A stretch of 64,000 bases of DNA from Bryopsis sp. KO-2023 (GCA_030272585.1 BSYQ01000008.1:4030001-4094000), one strand, 5' to 3'. Counted from the stretch's first letter, positions 11,601 through 22,800 are shown. Notes: generated by a model from the letters alone, not told the origin. Made by a program: numbers and translations.

Positions 11601-14252
11601 TCAGTTTAACATTTTTTTTACATCGGGGAGGTTTTTCACCTCCTCCAATCTAGGACATTGCCTCACAGGGTGACCCTTCTTTCCACAAAGATAACAATTA
11701 TATCCCCCTCCCCCCTGGGGGTTCTGTCTTCCCTGATTGGCTTGTCCTCTTCCACGGTTACCACCACCGCGTCCACGTCCACCACCACCACGTCCTCCTC
11801 CTCGTCCTTGTTGCTGTTGCTGCTGCTGTTGCACTCCTGCGGCAGCTTGTGGTGGTGCTTGGGCTGGTGGTGTAGGGTTCTGCTGCTGCTGACCCTGATT
11901 CTGGCCTTTCTTCTTTCTTCCACCACGCCAGACTCCTTTCTTTTTCTGATTGGTCTGCCCTCCTTGGCCTTGTGTTCCAACTCCAAGGGCTTCCAATCTT
12001 TCGGCAGATATGATGGCAGCCTCGACATCTCGAGGTACCGTTGCAGCGACCAGCTTCTGAACTTCACTCTTGAGTCCATCAACGAAGAGTAAATATTGGT
12101 GATCCTCTTCAAGGTCTGGAATCCTCAAGACCAAACGCTGAAACTCTTTTACAAACTGTTTCACTGTTCCAGTCTGCTTGAGTTTGTGGAGGTCACGCCA
12201 CGCTTCATCTCGATCACTAGAGAATTCGAAAGCTGTAGCTAAGCCATCCATGAAGTCCATCCAGTCACGGAAGGGTGGTCTTTCACCTCGGTGAATTTTC
12301 AACTCTTGCATCGTTAACCAATCCGAGGCAGCCCCATAAAGGTTAGTGGCCATAATCGATTGCCACTGTGCTTCATGCACTCCGCAGGTTCTCAAGTACC
12401 GCGTCATGAGCACTTGCCATTTACGGGCTTTTGGTTCGCCACTTCCGTTAAATGCGCGAGGCATCTGCAACTTGACGGTGCTAGGCAACCACTGTCCTTG
12501 CCTAGGAGGTCCTGGGCCTGCTGGTCCAGCGCCACCTCCACCTCCACCTCCACCAGGAGGTCCACCGGGAGGTCCACCGCCTCCACCATCTCCACCGCCG
12601 CCACCACCTCCACCGCCATCAGGCGCACCTGGAATGCGGGAAGGTGGGCGGTTTCGTCTGTCGCGGTAATCATCACCGCCATCATCATCTGGGTCGTCAT
12701 CACCAGGGTCTCCAAAGTTACCTCGCATGCGAGGAACTCGACTGGGTCCACCAGTAGACTCATATGAACCAAGTGCAGCAAAGGGATTATTTTCTACCCT
12801 TGCTCCCAAAGCACTTAACCCAAGTCCCAATCTTCCAGTACGTGTGGGGATCTGCATGGGTTCTTTTCCTTTCTCTTCTCTGACCTGTGCCTTAGCACGC
12901 TCAAGGTCAATTTGATATAACACTTCTGCTGAGGAGAGAACTCTTGGGTTAGTTCGTGTGGGTCTACGTGATCCATCGGCAGAGTCGGGTTCTGAGATGC
13001 GTATACCAGGCTGAGCTCTTGTACTTGGAGGTATCAATTGAGGGAATGTGAAATCAGCGTCTGGTGCGCTGTCCACTGCAGTGCATGGTGGTGCTTCTGC
13101 AGCAACAATTTCACCCTCCTCGGCCTGTACTGCTGGAGGAGCCGGTATTGTTGAGGTTCCTGCCCCAACCATTCCTACCGCGAAGCTCTGGTCTAGTGGC
13201 GGCCATGATGCAGCCAACTGCTTTACTGATTTCTTCGGCAGCGGCATCCCAAAGGCTGAGTCCTCAGGCTCAGGGGAAGTTGATTCTTCACGCTCTGGTG
13301 ATACTGCACGAGCATCACTTCCACTTTGGGCACTCTGACTTCCGCCACTCACATCCTCCATGCTTTGTTCCAGGCCAGATAATCTTAAGGCAACCACATC
13401 AGCTGCATCTTGCTGCTGATCCCAGGTTTTGGATGCCTTTTTCTCCAAGGCAATCAAATCTTTTTGAATTGCTACTCTTGAGCTCTGCAAACGCTTCACC
13501 TCAGCACCTTGTTTATGCAAGGACTCCCGAAACAATTCTAGAGTCCGTTCGACTTTTTCGTTGGAATCCGCAACAGTTCCTAATAAGCCTTCAATTCTCC
13601 GCCCTTGGACAAGGGATAACTCGGAGAGTTGTTTTAGCTGAAGTGCTGATGCTTCAGCCGTTTCTTTTAGGTCAGCAAAACGAGAGTCCGCTAGAATGTC
13701 TGCGGCATCCATTCTCCTCGTTATTGCATCCACAGAAGCTCTGATCTCGGCTCTTTCTTTTCTATGATCGATATCTTGGCGTAATAGCCTCTGCTCGTAT
13801 CGACTATGTTGAGCCGCTACTGAATCCAGCTTCTCCTGTTGCGACACCACCGCATGCTGTGTGGCCTCAACCTGTTGCGCATGCTGGTGCTGTGTTTCCA
13901 GCGCCTGCCCGATCACCTCTGATGCGCCAGCCAGTTGGTTCGACACAGAGGCCTCAGTATGGGCTAGCCTCTGCCCCAGTGTCTGGTCAACTTGCTGCAG
14001 GTGACCCCTTAGCCCGTGGGCTAAATCGTCCACACGGTCATGGACCGCATCCACATCCTCTCTTAAGGCTTCCGCATCAGCTCCCATGTCTATGTCGACA
14101 GCTGCTTGCTGGACATTGTGGATGTTCTGGACGTTTATTTGTTGGTACACAACATTGGGTGCGTCAGGCAATTCCTCATCGAACTCAGGTTCAATCCCTG
14201 GCTCTTCAACTTGAGGCTCGCGCACTGCCAATGCGTGTTCACGGTCAGCCAT
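11601..14252 (-). CDS. gag: Family C Gag, copy 1
   Basis: 883 aa, intact. Layout as in copy 4: long helical/coiled N-terminal third, Pro/acidic middle, glycine-run linker, a retrotransposon gag core, an Arg-Gly-rich stretch and one CCHC zinc knuckle (C853-x2-C-x4-H-x4-C866). In this copy the third has LKETAEAS, shared with copy 4 and unlike LKEATEAS in copies 2 and 3. That agrees with its LTR subtype, which is also closer to copy 4. The ATG lies about 130 bp after the primer-binding site. Confidence 0.92.
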   Translation of the reverse strand: MADREHALAVREPQVEEPGIEPEFDEELPDAPNVVYQQINVQNIHNVQQAAVDIDMGADAEALREDVDAVHDRVDDLAHGLRGHLQQVDQTLGQRLAHTEASVSNQLAGASEVIGQALETQHQHAQQVEATQHAVVSQQEKLDSVAAQHSRYEQRLLRQDIDHRKERAEIRASVDAITRRMDAADILADSRFADLKETAEASALQLKQLSELSLVQGRRIEGLLGTVADSNEKVERTLELFRESLHKQGAEVKRLQSSRVAIQKDLIALEKKASKTWDQQQDAADVVALRLSGLEQSMEDVSGGSQSAQSGSDARAVSPEREESTSPEPEDSAFGMPLPKKSVKQLAASWPPLDQSFAVGMVGAGTSTIPAPPAVQAEEGEIVAAEAPPCTAVDSAPDADFTFPQLIPPSTRAQPGIRISEPDSADGSRRPTRTNPRVLSSAEVLYQIDLERAKAQVREEKGKEPMQIPTRTGRLGLGLSALGARVENNPFAALGSYESTGGPSRVPRMRGNFGDPGDDDPDDDGGDDYRDRRNRPPSRIPGAPDGGGGGGGGGDGGGGGPPGGPPGGGGGGGGAGPAGPGPPRQGQWLPSTVKLQMPRAFNGSGEPKARKWQVLMTRYLRTCGVHEAQWQSIMATNLYGAASDWLTMQELKIHRGERPPFRDWMDFMDGLATAFEFSSDRDEAWRDLHKLKQTGTVKQFVKEFQRLVLRIPDLEEDHQYLLFVDGLKSEVQKLVAATVPRDVEAAIISAERLEALGVGTQGQGGQTNQKKKGVWRGGRKKKGQNQGQQQQNPTPPAQAPPQAAAGVQQQQQQQQGRGGGRGGGGRGRGGGNRGRGQANQGRQNPQGGGGYNCYLCGKKGHPVRQCPRLEEVKNLPDVKKMLN
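11604..11619 (-). promoter_or_regulatory. Candidate -1 frameshift region at the gag/pol junction, copy 1
   Basis: On the minus strand the gag frame reads GTA AAA AAA ATG TTA AAC TGA. It holds two possible slip sites, an A8 run and G TTA AAC, the latter directly before the gag stop. The -1 frame from here is open into pol. Confidence 0.55.
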
Positions 14253-14383
14253 GGTCTCTCAGCCACTATTTGGGAGTACTCAACAACCACGGTTGGAGTT
14301 TCTCTCTACCAAACAAACAAACAAAAACGTTTGTTGCGCCACGTTCACAAGTTTCGATCTCAAGAACTTAAAGTTCTTGCCTC

Positions 14384-14395
14384 GCTCCGAAACCA
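14384..14395 (-). promoter_or_regulatory. Primer-binding site, copy 1
   Basis: TGGTTTCGGAGC on the minus strand, two bases inside the 5' LTR. Identical in all four copies and in element A. Confidence 0.7.
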
Positions 14396-14397
14396 AT

Positions 14398-14820
14398 TGA
14401 TAGTGAAGCTTGTGGGTGACGCAATAGTGGTCGGCTGTGTTGGTTGGATTCGTGATAACTTGCTGGCTAACGCAAGTATACTTGTGGGGTTTGTTGCTTT
14501 AGACAACTCTCTAGCTAGCGCGGTTGTGAACGCTACTAGAGCACTTGGGTTGGGAAGTGATTGCGTCAGGCAAACACTTAACACACACACACACACAAAC
14601 ACACACACAAGCGGGAACACACCAATCCCACGAATCCCGAGTTCTTACAAAGTAACTATGAGTGTCAAAACAACGAGTGGGCCTCTTAAGTACCCCTAAG
14701 TGTAGTACGCTGACGCATGCCCCAAACTCTGGGTCTAATCTGTCTTACTCGTGAACCCACATGCGTCAGCCACCCTCGGCTCTATCCCAAACTACCTCGT
14801 AGAGCGCTAAAAGACTAACA
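14398..14820 (-). repeat. 5' LTR of copy 1
   Basis: 423 bp; on the minus strand it starts TGTTAGTC and ends CACTATCA. It contains four TGACGCA motifs in alternating orientation (14417, 14562, 14711, 14762) and a CA-repeat near 14580-14610. Subtype signature on the plus strand: GGGTTGGGAAG, AACTATGAGTG and CGTAGAGCGC. The same signature occurs in the left LTR of copy 2. Confidence 0.92.
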
Positions 14821-16994
14821 TGTTACGTCGCAAGGAGCGGCGAAAAATATGGAGCGCGTCCCTTGCTCCTCGTCCGGTAACACTTGTCGAGTTTTTGCGT
14901 TGGGTTTCGAGGGCGTTGCTGTTAACTCTTCTTCAGATAGGAGGGGTTGAACAGCATCCTGGACCTTCGACTGGGGAGCGGCGCTACTCAGCCTGGACGC
15001 AAGAACTGGACCAATGGCTGTGGGCGGTGGTGACTGCGGCCAACACATCGTTTGGCTCGCGAATTAAAGCGCTGCTCAAATACTTTGATCTGAATACCTC
15101 GGGCGGCCAAGTTATCGCCAGAATTACCACAGAAATGGCGGAAAAAGACGCTACTGAGTTGGTGAACGAGTTTCACGGAGGAGTGATTCCCACGGGAGGA
15201 TTCACGACGACACACAGATGGGACTGTTTACGAAAACGCTTGGGGGAAACTCTGCCACATCCGACGACACTGGATGTCGAGAGGTTGCTCACTAATATGA
15301 AGAAGGGACCTCACGAATCTTTATGAGGTTTTGTCAAACGATTCGTTTTGAGAGCACAATCGTATCCTGCCTCTCAGTTGGATGTGCAACGTGCAGCACA
15401 CATTTTGTACAGAAAGTTGCCCCTGTCCCTTCAACAAGGTTTGGCGGTCACTCCCTTGACTAATTGTTCTCTCGACAAGTTGGAAGAAACGGTCGTTACT
15501 TACGTCAATTGGAACACAGTGTCGACTTCTCCAGGAAAACTCCCAGCGCCTGATTATATGGATTTGGATCAGTTACAGTTGGGGGCGCATGGTTTGATGG
15601 AAGAGGAAGGATCAGGCATGGATCAGCGAACGCAGGGCTTAAAGTACCAGCGAGGGAAAACGCGACCTCCAGTTGTGGAAGGCGATAAAATCCATTTTGA
15701 TCGCATTGACGGTCCTATGTCTTTGGTGGCGGCGTGGAAGGCGTTGGTAACGACAGGTCGATATTATCGACAGCTTTCTCAGGAACATCTACAGCGCTTG
15801 GGAAGTAAAGACATGCATCGTCATATGCAAGACATGGGAATTCAGCAATTACGTTTTCGCGATCACACTGAGGTACTTGGTGATTACTCTGACGAACGAT
15901 CTGGCCAAGGATCTGATGATGCAGACCGGGTGAGGCGTGTGACCGAGTTAAACGACGATGAAGCTGATGCATTGTTTCCTATGACGACTGTACCATGTTC
16001 CCAACCTCCACAGTCGTCGATCGTGATCCAGGCAGAGAATCCTTCTGTCACGGAATATCATGATGCACGAGAAGACTTCTCGCAAAACAATTGTTCGGTT
16101 GCAGTGTCTTGCGAGGACGAGGGTGAAGTGGTGAACAGTGGGCCTACGTTAACGACTGCACGATTTTTGGGGCTGCAGCTTCGGGATGTGGATCTTGCTA
16201 AATTGACGATTCCGGATCGTGTGCTACAACAGTTGTCGCCTCCTTCCTCTCCTCCAAATCGACCTGTTGCTCGAACTGTCGAAGTTCCTCCTGTATCCCC
16301 GTTTTTGTGGACTGCGCCCATCGCTGGTGGATCAGAAGCAAGGACACATTCGCCTGCGAATTTGAATGATGGGGCGCCCTCGCGTCAGGTGGCTTTCGCT
16401 GATTTGGATATTGCGTCGTCTTCTTCTCGCGATGTATCCATGTTGGACGCTCCAGTGGTGGAAACGATTTTGGGATCGTCGACGACGACCTCTGATGCAG
16501 GCGAACAGGTGGAATTGCTCAGCTATCGACTTTCAGATCCTGTGCCTCCCTTGAAGTGCAACCATGTCCAAGGCAAACAAAAAAAATCACTCCATGTCCC
16601 CCTTTGGGCACATGACACACGGCTGTCCGCCTTAGTGGATACAGGCGCGACTCACAGCTTTGTGCAGCTGGCTCTCGTCAAATCCTTGCATCAGGAGGGC
16701 AGCATGCGCCCCTGTGATCGTACTGTGATGTTTGGTAACGGCGAATCCGCTCCTATTCTTAGGCAATTGGAGATGGAGGTTCGAGTCTCGCCTACGGCGA
16801 ACGAAACATTTGCTCTGTCGTTATATGTGCTTTCAGGAAAAGGGCCGTCATTAATTTTGGGCTTCCCATTCCTGGAACAACATGGATTTTTGGTGGACTG
16901 TTCCCGCCGGTTGTTATCACGCGCCCATTCTCCTGTCGTCCACTGCGATAGGGTGTCCTCCACCTCTCCTCCTGTGCGCCTCCTCTCCACTCTC
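14821..16994 (+). pseudogene. Element A gag-protease piece with an internal stop
   Basis: One plus-strand frame runs from the copy 1 LTR edge to the copy 2 LTR edge, broken only by an in-frame TGA at 15324-15326; the ATG at 14820 borrows the last LTR base and is not the native start. The first part has a leucine-rich stretch followed by GGVEQHPGP (to 14966), resembling a 2A peptide, then a gag-like helical region. The second part runs through acidic, Ser/Pro-rich sequence into a retropepsin: DTGATHSF, a glycine-containing flap region, and ILGFPFL. It ends in a Ser/Pro-rich linker at 16994 where copy 2 is inserted. Missing: the N-terminus and everything from RT on, the latter apparently continuing at about 28983. 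Confidence 0.75.
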
Positions 16995-17409
16995 TGATAG
17001 TGAAGCTTGTGGGTGACGCAATAGTGGTCGGCTGTGTTGGTTGGATTCGTGATAACTTGCTGGCTAACGCAAGTATACTTGTGGGGTTTGTTGCTTTAGA
17101 CAACTCTCTAGCTAGCGCGGTTGTGAACGCTACTAGAGCACTTGGGTTGGGAAGTGATTGCGTCAGGCAAACACTTAATACACACAAACACACACACAAG
17201 CGGGAACACACCAATCCCACGAATCCCGAGTTCTTACAAAGTAACTATGAGTGTCAAAACAACGAGTGGGCCTCTTAAGTACCCCTAAGTGTAGTACGCT
17301 GACGCATGCCCCAAACTCTGGGTCTAATCTGTCTTACTCGTGAACCCACATGCGTCAGCCACCCTCGGCTCTATCCCAAACTACCTCGTAGAGCGCTAAA
17401 AGACTAACA
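16995..17409 (-). repeat. 3' LTR of copy 2
   Basis: 415 bp. It carries the copy 1 signature (GGGTTGGGAAG, AACTATGAGTG, CGTAGAGCGC) with a shorter CA-repeat, and differs clearly from the other LTR of the same copy. Confidence 0.92.
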
Positions 17410-17428
17410 TACGCCCCCCCCGCAAAAA
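17410..17428 (-). promoter_or_regulatory. Polypurine tract, copy 2
   Basis: On the minus strand a G8 run followed by CGTA directly abuts the 3' LTR start TGTTAG. This is the expected position of the plus-strand primer, although the run is short and followed by two pyrimidines. Confidence 0.45.
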
Positions 17429-17604
17429 GTGGGCGCCCACGCACACCAAAACACAAAGAAAAACAAAAACACAAAAACACAAACACAAAACTCACCCACT
17501 CCCATACCCACACCCAACTGTCTTGGACCTGTCTCTTGCTCTGACGTCTCTGACAGCTGCTGCACGCACACACTTGGTCGACGATAACTCCTTTTCCCGC
17601 CTCC

Positions 17605-19419
17605 TTAACGCTGTTCCTGCGCTTGCGCTTGCTGGATAGCACGCTGCTCCTGCGCATGCGCTTGCTGCACTGCACGATACCGGACACAGGGATCAAATGC
17701 GGCAGCCACCCTCTTGGACTTAAGGAATGGCAGATCCCTTGTGATGCCGGACACCTTGAGCTGCCGCTTCACACACATGTTGCAGTGTGGCAACTTCTCG
17801 TGCTCAGCCGGGAACGGAGGGATTTCTTCGAACGTCGAGCGTGTCAGCTTTAACATATGGGCAGGTAGAGAGAATGGGGAGACGGTGGCAATGGACTTGT
17901 TGTCCACTTCCGCGACTTTTTGGACCGCTGTGACGATGCGCCCCAGCATCGAGTATGCCAACCAATGAGCATCACACACGAGGTGATACCCACAAGGAAG
18001 GACGGAATACTTCTTCTGCGTCAGCCGCTGAGCACTTGCCTGCATTGGGCTTCTCCCGCACCAAATGCACATGGGCAACTCGTGAAAGTGCCGGTTGCCG
18101 CGGTAATTTTGCAAGGCTCGGTCCCTGGGGTTAGTATATTGGACCTTCGGCCATTTCTCTGACGCAGTGATGGGGTTGCAAGCCTCCTCGATATCCTCCC
18201 GTGACAGGTTCACTTCGCTAGGTGCAGCATCCACTTTGTCCTGAGCAGCCGCCCTTAATCTCCTGAGCTTAACCTTTTCTCGGAAAGCCCGAAGTGCTGC
18301 TTCTGTTGGAGCTAACTCCAACGGTGGATGGACCGCACGTTGAACCTCTGTCACCTGGCTTGGCCCTTCATCATTTCTGATTTCCCCGTCCTCCAGTTCA
18401 GAACTAGGACCTTCGAGCCTAGGAGGTGGACTGCCGAAGTCAATTTCTTCGTTAAAATCCAAGTCCAAAAGCTCCTCCTCTCTCATGTCGAATAAGTCCT
18501 CCCCATGTGCTATTGCGGTAGCCTCATCTCCGGGAGTCTGAACTGTTGGTGCTGGTTGTGAGGGTGCTGGAGTCTTTAATGCGGCAGCCTTTAACTTGAG
18601 TAACAAGTTGGCTCTTGCTGCATCTCCAGGCATACGATCCCTCGGTGGCTCACCACCTTCATCGTCACCGTCCTCTCGCCTTCTCTTTCCGTGTGGATCT
18701 TCATCCCTACACGGCGAGCTTGGGCGTTTGTTTTTCCCTTTCCCCTTGCCCTTGCTTGAGCCTCCCGCATCATCGTCCTTGGACGGTTCCAGATCAAGTG
18801 TTGCGTTTGACAACAGAACTTGGACTTGGCGATCCAGTTCTTCGCGTACCCGTGGTGCTGGTACCGCCGGGTTCAAACGCAGCATCTTGTCCGTTGTTTC
18901 GCTCTGCACTTGAAGTTTTTCAGAGCCGTCTCTGAGGGACTCTCCCAGCAAATCGATCTGCAGCTCTTGTTCTGCCAATTCCTTCTTAAGGTTGTTGGCT
19001 GCTGCACTCCACGCGGTTGCTACAGCTCGCTGCAGCGTTTCCTCTACCGCGGTAAATCGATCCACTATTCCCCCGAGAGCTTGTTTACGGAGGTCATTCT
19101 CACGATGGTTAGCCATCATGTGAGATTGGAACCTTTGCTTTTTCAGCTTCATGGCTTCCAATTTTTCTTCCAAGACCTTGGTCTTGTCCTCCGCTTCTTT
19201 CTTTTCCGCCTCCGCCTTTTCCTTGGCTTTCTCCGCTGCCTCCTTCGCAGCCTCAGCTGCTTTCGTCCGGTCACTCAACTCTGAGAGCTGCCGGGTTAAG
19301 GCCTCATTGTTCTGCAGCACCTCCTCTGCGGTCGACGTAAAGTGCTGCAGCTCCTCTTCTTTTTGAGCTACCTCCGCTTCCAACCTCGCAATAATTGCGG
19401 CGGGTGTATCGGCAGCCAT
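17605..19419 (-). CDS. Third ORF of family C, copy 2 (coiled coil plus RING-like zinc array)
   Basis: 604 aa from the ATG at 19419, intact, with all eight Cys/His ligands. Compared with the other copies it has AHGEDLF for APGEDLF and CRDEDP for the CRDADP of copies 1 and 4. In the KLKKQRF segment it differs from copy 1 at three bases, all silent. The tail ends with two copies of an 11-residue Gln/Ala repeat. The 3' end lies about 190 bp before the polypurine tract, so the gene is wholly inside the element and co-oriented with gag and pol. Function unknown; see copy 4 for the full description. Confidence 0.85.
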   Translation of the reverse strand: MAADTPAAIIARLEAEVAQKEEELQHFTSTAEEVLQNNEALTRQLSELSDRTKAAEAAKEAAEKAKEKAEAEKKEAEDKTKVLEEKLEAMKLKKQRFQSHMMANHRENDLRKQALGGIVDRFTAVEETLQRAVATAWSAAANNLKKELAEQELQIDLLGESLRDGSEKLQVQSETTDKMLRLNPAVPAPRVREELDRQVQVLLSNATLDLEPSKDDDAGGSSKGKGKGKNKRPSSPCRDEDPHGKRRREDGDDEGGEPPRDRMPGDAARANLLLKLKAAALKTPAPSQPAPTVQTPGDEATAIAHGEDLFDMREEELLDLDFNEEIDFGSPPPRLEGPSSELEDGEIRNDEGPSQVTEVQRAVHPPLELAPTEAALRAFREKVKLRRLRAAAQDKVDAAPSEVNLSREDIEEACNPITASEKWPKVQYTNPRDRALQNYRGNRHFHELPMCIWCGRSPMQASAQRLTQKKYSVLPCGYHLVCDAHWLAYSMLGRIVTAVQKVAEVDNKSIATVSPFSLPAHMLKLTRSTFEEIPPFPAEHEKLPHCNMCVKRQLKVSGITRDLPFLKSKRVAAAFDPCVRYRAVQQAHAQEQRAIQQAQAQEQR

Positions 19420-19534
19420 TATGTTTGTCGGAAAGAAAGATATAAACAACGGTTTGTGCGTCTTTAGACTCTTTTTCACTCAGGAGCTCGCTCCGTTCAC
19501 ACAAACACTAGGGCAAAATGGTTCGAGGGCTGCG

Positions 19535-19541
19535 CTTATAA
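19535..19541 (-). promoter_or_regulatory. TATA-like site before the third ORF, copy 2
   Basis: TTATAAG on the minus strand, about 120 bp before the third-ORF ATG, conserved in position and sequence across the four copies. Confidence 0.35.
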
Positions 19542-19869
19542 GGCTGGGTGACTCGTACACTTTCCTCGTTGGGTTATTGGGGTGAGACACCAACGTTTTG
19601 CTCGGTTGGAGTCTCGTCAAGACCACCTCAACACGTCACTTGATAGGGGTTTTCTCGGAACAACCACACTATCTCGAATGTGACATCGTTTGCCCGGTTT
19701 CTAAAGTACTACTGAAGCTACACTTACTGCGCCAGCCAAATAACTTAGGCACCTAACGCATTAAAGTTAAAGAGTTGGTTTGGAAGTCGACAGAGTTTTT
19801 CTAAGGTATCCTTTTTCGCGCCCCCTTGCTATAAGGAGTTCCACCTTAGCCATCAAACACTCTGTTTCC

Positions 19870-22800
19870 CTATTCTCTTCCTTTCTGCAACTCTTTTCTT
19901 TCTTTCTCTTTAAATGCGCGAAGTATATCTGGTGCGTTAACCAGATTAGCTTCAGGTTCCCAAGTAGCGTCAAGTAGATCGTATCCTTTCCACAGCACTA
20001 GGTATTCGCGATTGCGTTTACCTCTAGCCCTTAGGATATTTTCGACCTCATACTCTACTTCGCTACCAATCAACTCTCCTTCTGGAGGTTGTATTTGCCT
20101 GCTGTTATCACTCGAGGCGTGATAACGCTTGAACTTAGAAACATGAAACACTGGGTGAATGAGCCATGTTTCCGGAAGTTGAACTCTGTAAGCCACCTTT
20201 GATATTTTCTCCACAATTTCAAAGGGACCCACAAATCGACGGCGCAGTTTTGGACTCACTTTGTTCAAAGCAGCCAACGGAATAAAACGGCTTTTTATCA
20301 GGACTTTATCCCCTTTCTCAAAAGCAATATCTTTCCTCTTCTTGTTTGCACTCACACACATTCTGTGTTGTGCTCTAGAGTAATATGCTTTTGCGGTATC
20401 TAAGTCCTGTGCCATCCGTGCTACCATAGTCTTAACTGCTTCCACTTGAAATTGCGTTGCCGTCCCACCAATGTTTGGTGTTTCTGGATGGTACCCATAC
20501 ATCAAGTATGCAGGTGCGAACCCTGTACTCGCATTCACTGCATTGTTTGCTGCAAACTCTGCTGTAGGTAAATACTCAACCCACTTATGGGGATACCTCT
20601 CAGCATATGGCCTCAGGAAATTTTCCAGAGTACGTATGGTAACCTCACTCTGCCCATCCGTTTGAGGGTGGTAAGCTGTACTCATACGAATCTCTGTACC
20701 CAGAGCTTTAAAAAGCGTCTGCCAGAACTTGCTGGTAAAGCGAGGGTCTCTATCAGACACAATCACTTTAGGTAGGCCATGGTTGCGGTAAACATGTTCG
20801 ATAAAAAGTTGGGCGTATCCTGCAGCGGTAATCTCTTTAGTACATGGGGCGAAATGCACAAACTTGGTAAGTCTATCGACAAAGACAGCTACAGCAGTAA
20901 ACCCATTGGATGCTGGTAGATCTGTCACCAAGTCAGTGGTAATTTGCTCCCACTTCCGCTCAGGTATTGGCAGGGGTTGAAGTAAGCCCATAGGCTTCTG
21001 TGTGTCAGCCTTTATTTGTTGGCACACAGGGCATTCGCGCACAAATGCCTTCAACTCATTCATCCACCCCTTCCACCAATATCGCCGCGCTAGGATTTCT
21101 CCTGTTCGCGCTGGTCCTGTATGGCCTGCTGAAGGTGTCTCATGGCACTCCTTCATAATCTTATTGCGCTGGCCTTTAGGAACCACCACTTTCTCGACTA
21201 ATCCTCTCTTTGGGACCGTCCAGAGTATTCCCTCTCTGAGGAAATATCCCTCAACTTCCTCGCCACTCTCAAGCTTCCGCCATATCTTCACCAAGGAGTT
21301 ATCAGCTTGGAGGGCTTGTTTCCACTCGTCTTGGCTTGCTTGATGCACTTGCCAAGTGGAAATGTTCATCGCAGTTTCCACGGGCTTAGGAACACTGCGG
21401 GAGAGAGCATCTGCTAACACATTAGCCTTGCCTTTGATATAGGAGATCTTGGGGTTGATCGAAGTCAGGTACCCCGCCTCAAGCCATCTTGCTTGGGTTC
21501 TAGAAAGGTTCCTCTGCGACAGAATATGCGTCAGAGGTTGGTGGTCAGTGAACACTGTTACTCCACCCGCACAACCTTCTAGATAATGTCTCCACTGCAC
21601 CATCGCATAACATATTGCACACAACTCTTTGTCGTATGGTGCATAGTTAAGCTCGGCAGGCTTGAATCTACGTGAGAGGTAAGCTATTGGCTGTAGCCCC
21701 TCTCCGTGATCCTGTGTTAACACGGCACCGATGGCCTCATTCGACGCATCAGTGATCACAGTGTAAGGCAGTGTCGCATCTGGAAAAATAAGGACGGGAG
21801 CTTGACTTAGACGCTTTTTCAGTTCATTGAATGCGCCACGCTCAACCTGTCCCCACCTCCAGGGATGGTCTTTTTTCACTAAATCATGGAGTGGTCCAGC
21901 AACATGTGCAAACTGGGGAATGAATTTCCTGTAGTATGAAACCATTCCAAGGAAACTACGTACATCGCTAACACTCTGTAGTTCCTTCCACTCCTTCACT
22001 GCCTTCACTTTTTGTTCCTGTGGTTCTAACCCACTTCCGCTAATGCGGTAGCCAAGATAGTCTACTGTTGCGACAGCCAGCTCACTTTTACTTGCCTTAG
22101 CAAAAAGCTGATATTCTGCTAGTCGCGCCAGGACTTTCTCTAAGTGTTCGGCATGCTGTTCCATGTTTTCAGAGAAGATGAGTATGTCATCAATAAAGAC
22201 AACAACAAAATCATCTAAAAACTCTGTGAGTAGGTCTTGCACTAGAGTTTGGAATTGCGCTGGGCAATTGGTTAGCCCAAAAGGCGCTACCAAAAACTCA
22301 AAGTGACCGTATCTCGTGCGGAACGCTGTTTTATCTGTATCAGATGGCCTTACTGGAAATTGCCAATAGCCTGATCGCAGATCTAACTTTGAGAACACTT
22401 TGGCTTTGAACACTCTATCCATCAATTCTTCTGGCAGGGGTAAAGGATATCGGTTTTTCACCGTCACCTTATTGATCCACCTGTAATCCACGCACATCCT
22501 TAAGCCTCCATCCTTTTTCGGTACAAATAGGATTGGCGCGCCCCAAGGGGACTCGGATGGTTTGATTTTCTTCTGTTCCAGAAGGTAGTCCACTTGTGCT
22601 TTCACTTCATCCAGCTCTGCTGGTGAAAGCTTGTATATTGGACGATGGATAGGTGTTGGATCCTCCAGGTCTATCTTAAACTCATGACCTTTTCTCTTCG
22701 GAGGGATCCCTGGGGGTAGATCACGAGGGAACACACCACGGTGTGTTTCTACCACCTTTTTAATTTCGGCAGGGGTGTCTGAACGAATAAGTTTGCCAAT

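Larger units (their letters stand above)
5714..14820 (-). mobile_element. Family C chromovirus copy 1, missing its 3' end
   Basis: Minus-strand order: 5' LTR (14820 to 14398), primer-binding site, gag, pol, and a third ORF that stops at the break. The sequence matches copies 2-4 up to about 5714, inside the zinc-binding part of the third ORF, then switches to element A leader. About 1 kb (end of the third ORF, polypurine tract, 3' LTR) is missing. The right flank begins TGTTA and is the element A gag piece. No target duplication can be tested because one end is lost. Confidence 0.9.

Noticed and set aside
13064..13744. A 226-aa frame on the strand opposite gag, present in all four family C copies
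   Set aside because: It mirrors the coiled-coil coding region of gag, whose codon bias leaves few stops on the other strand. No motif or own start context supports it.
14106..14699. Frames of ~180-200 aa running from the gag start through the LTR
   Set aside because: They overlap the LTR and primer-binding site in the antisense direction and change with CA-repeat length, so they are not conserved genes.
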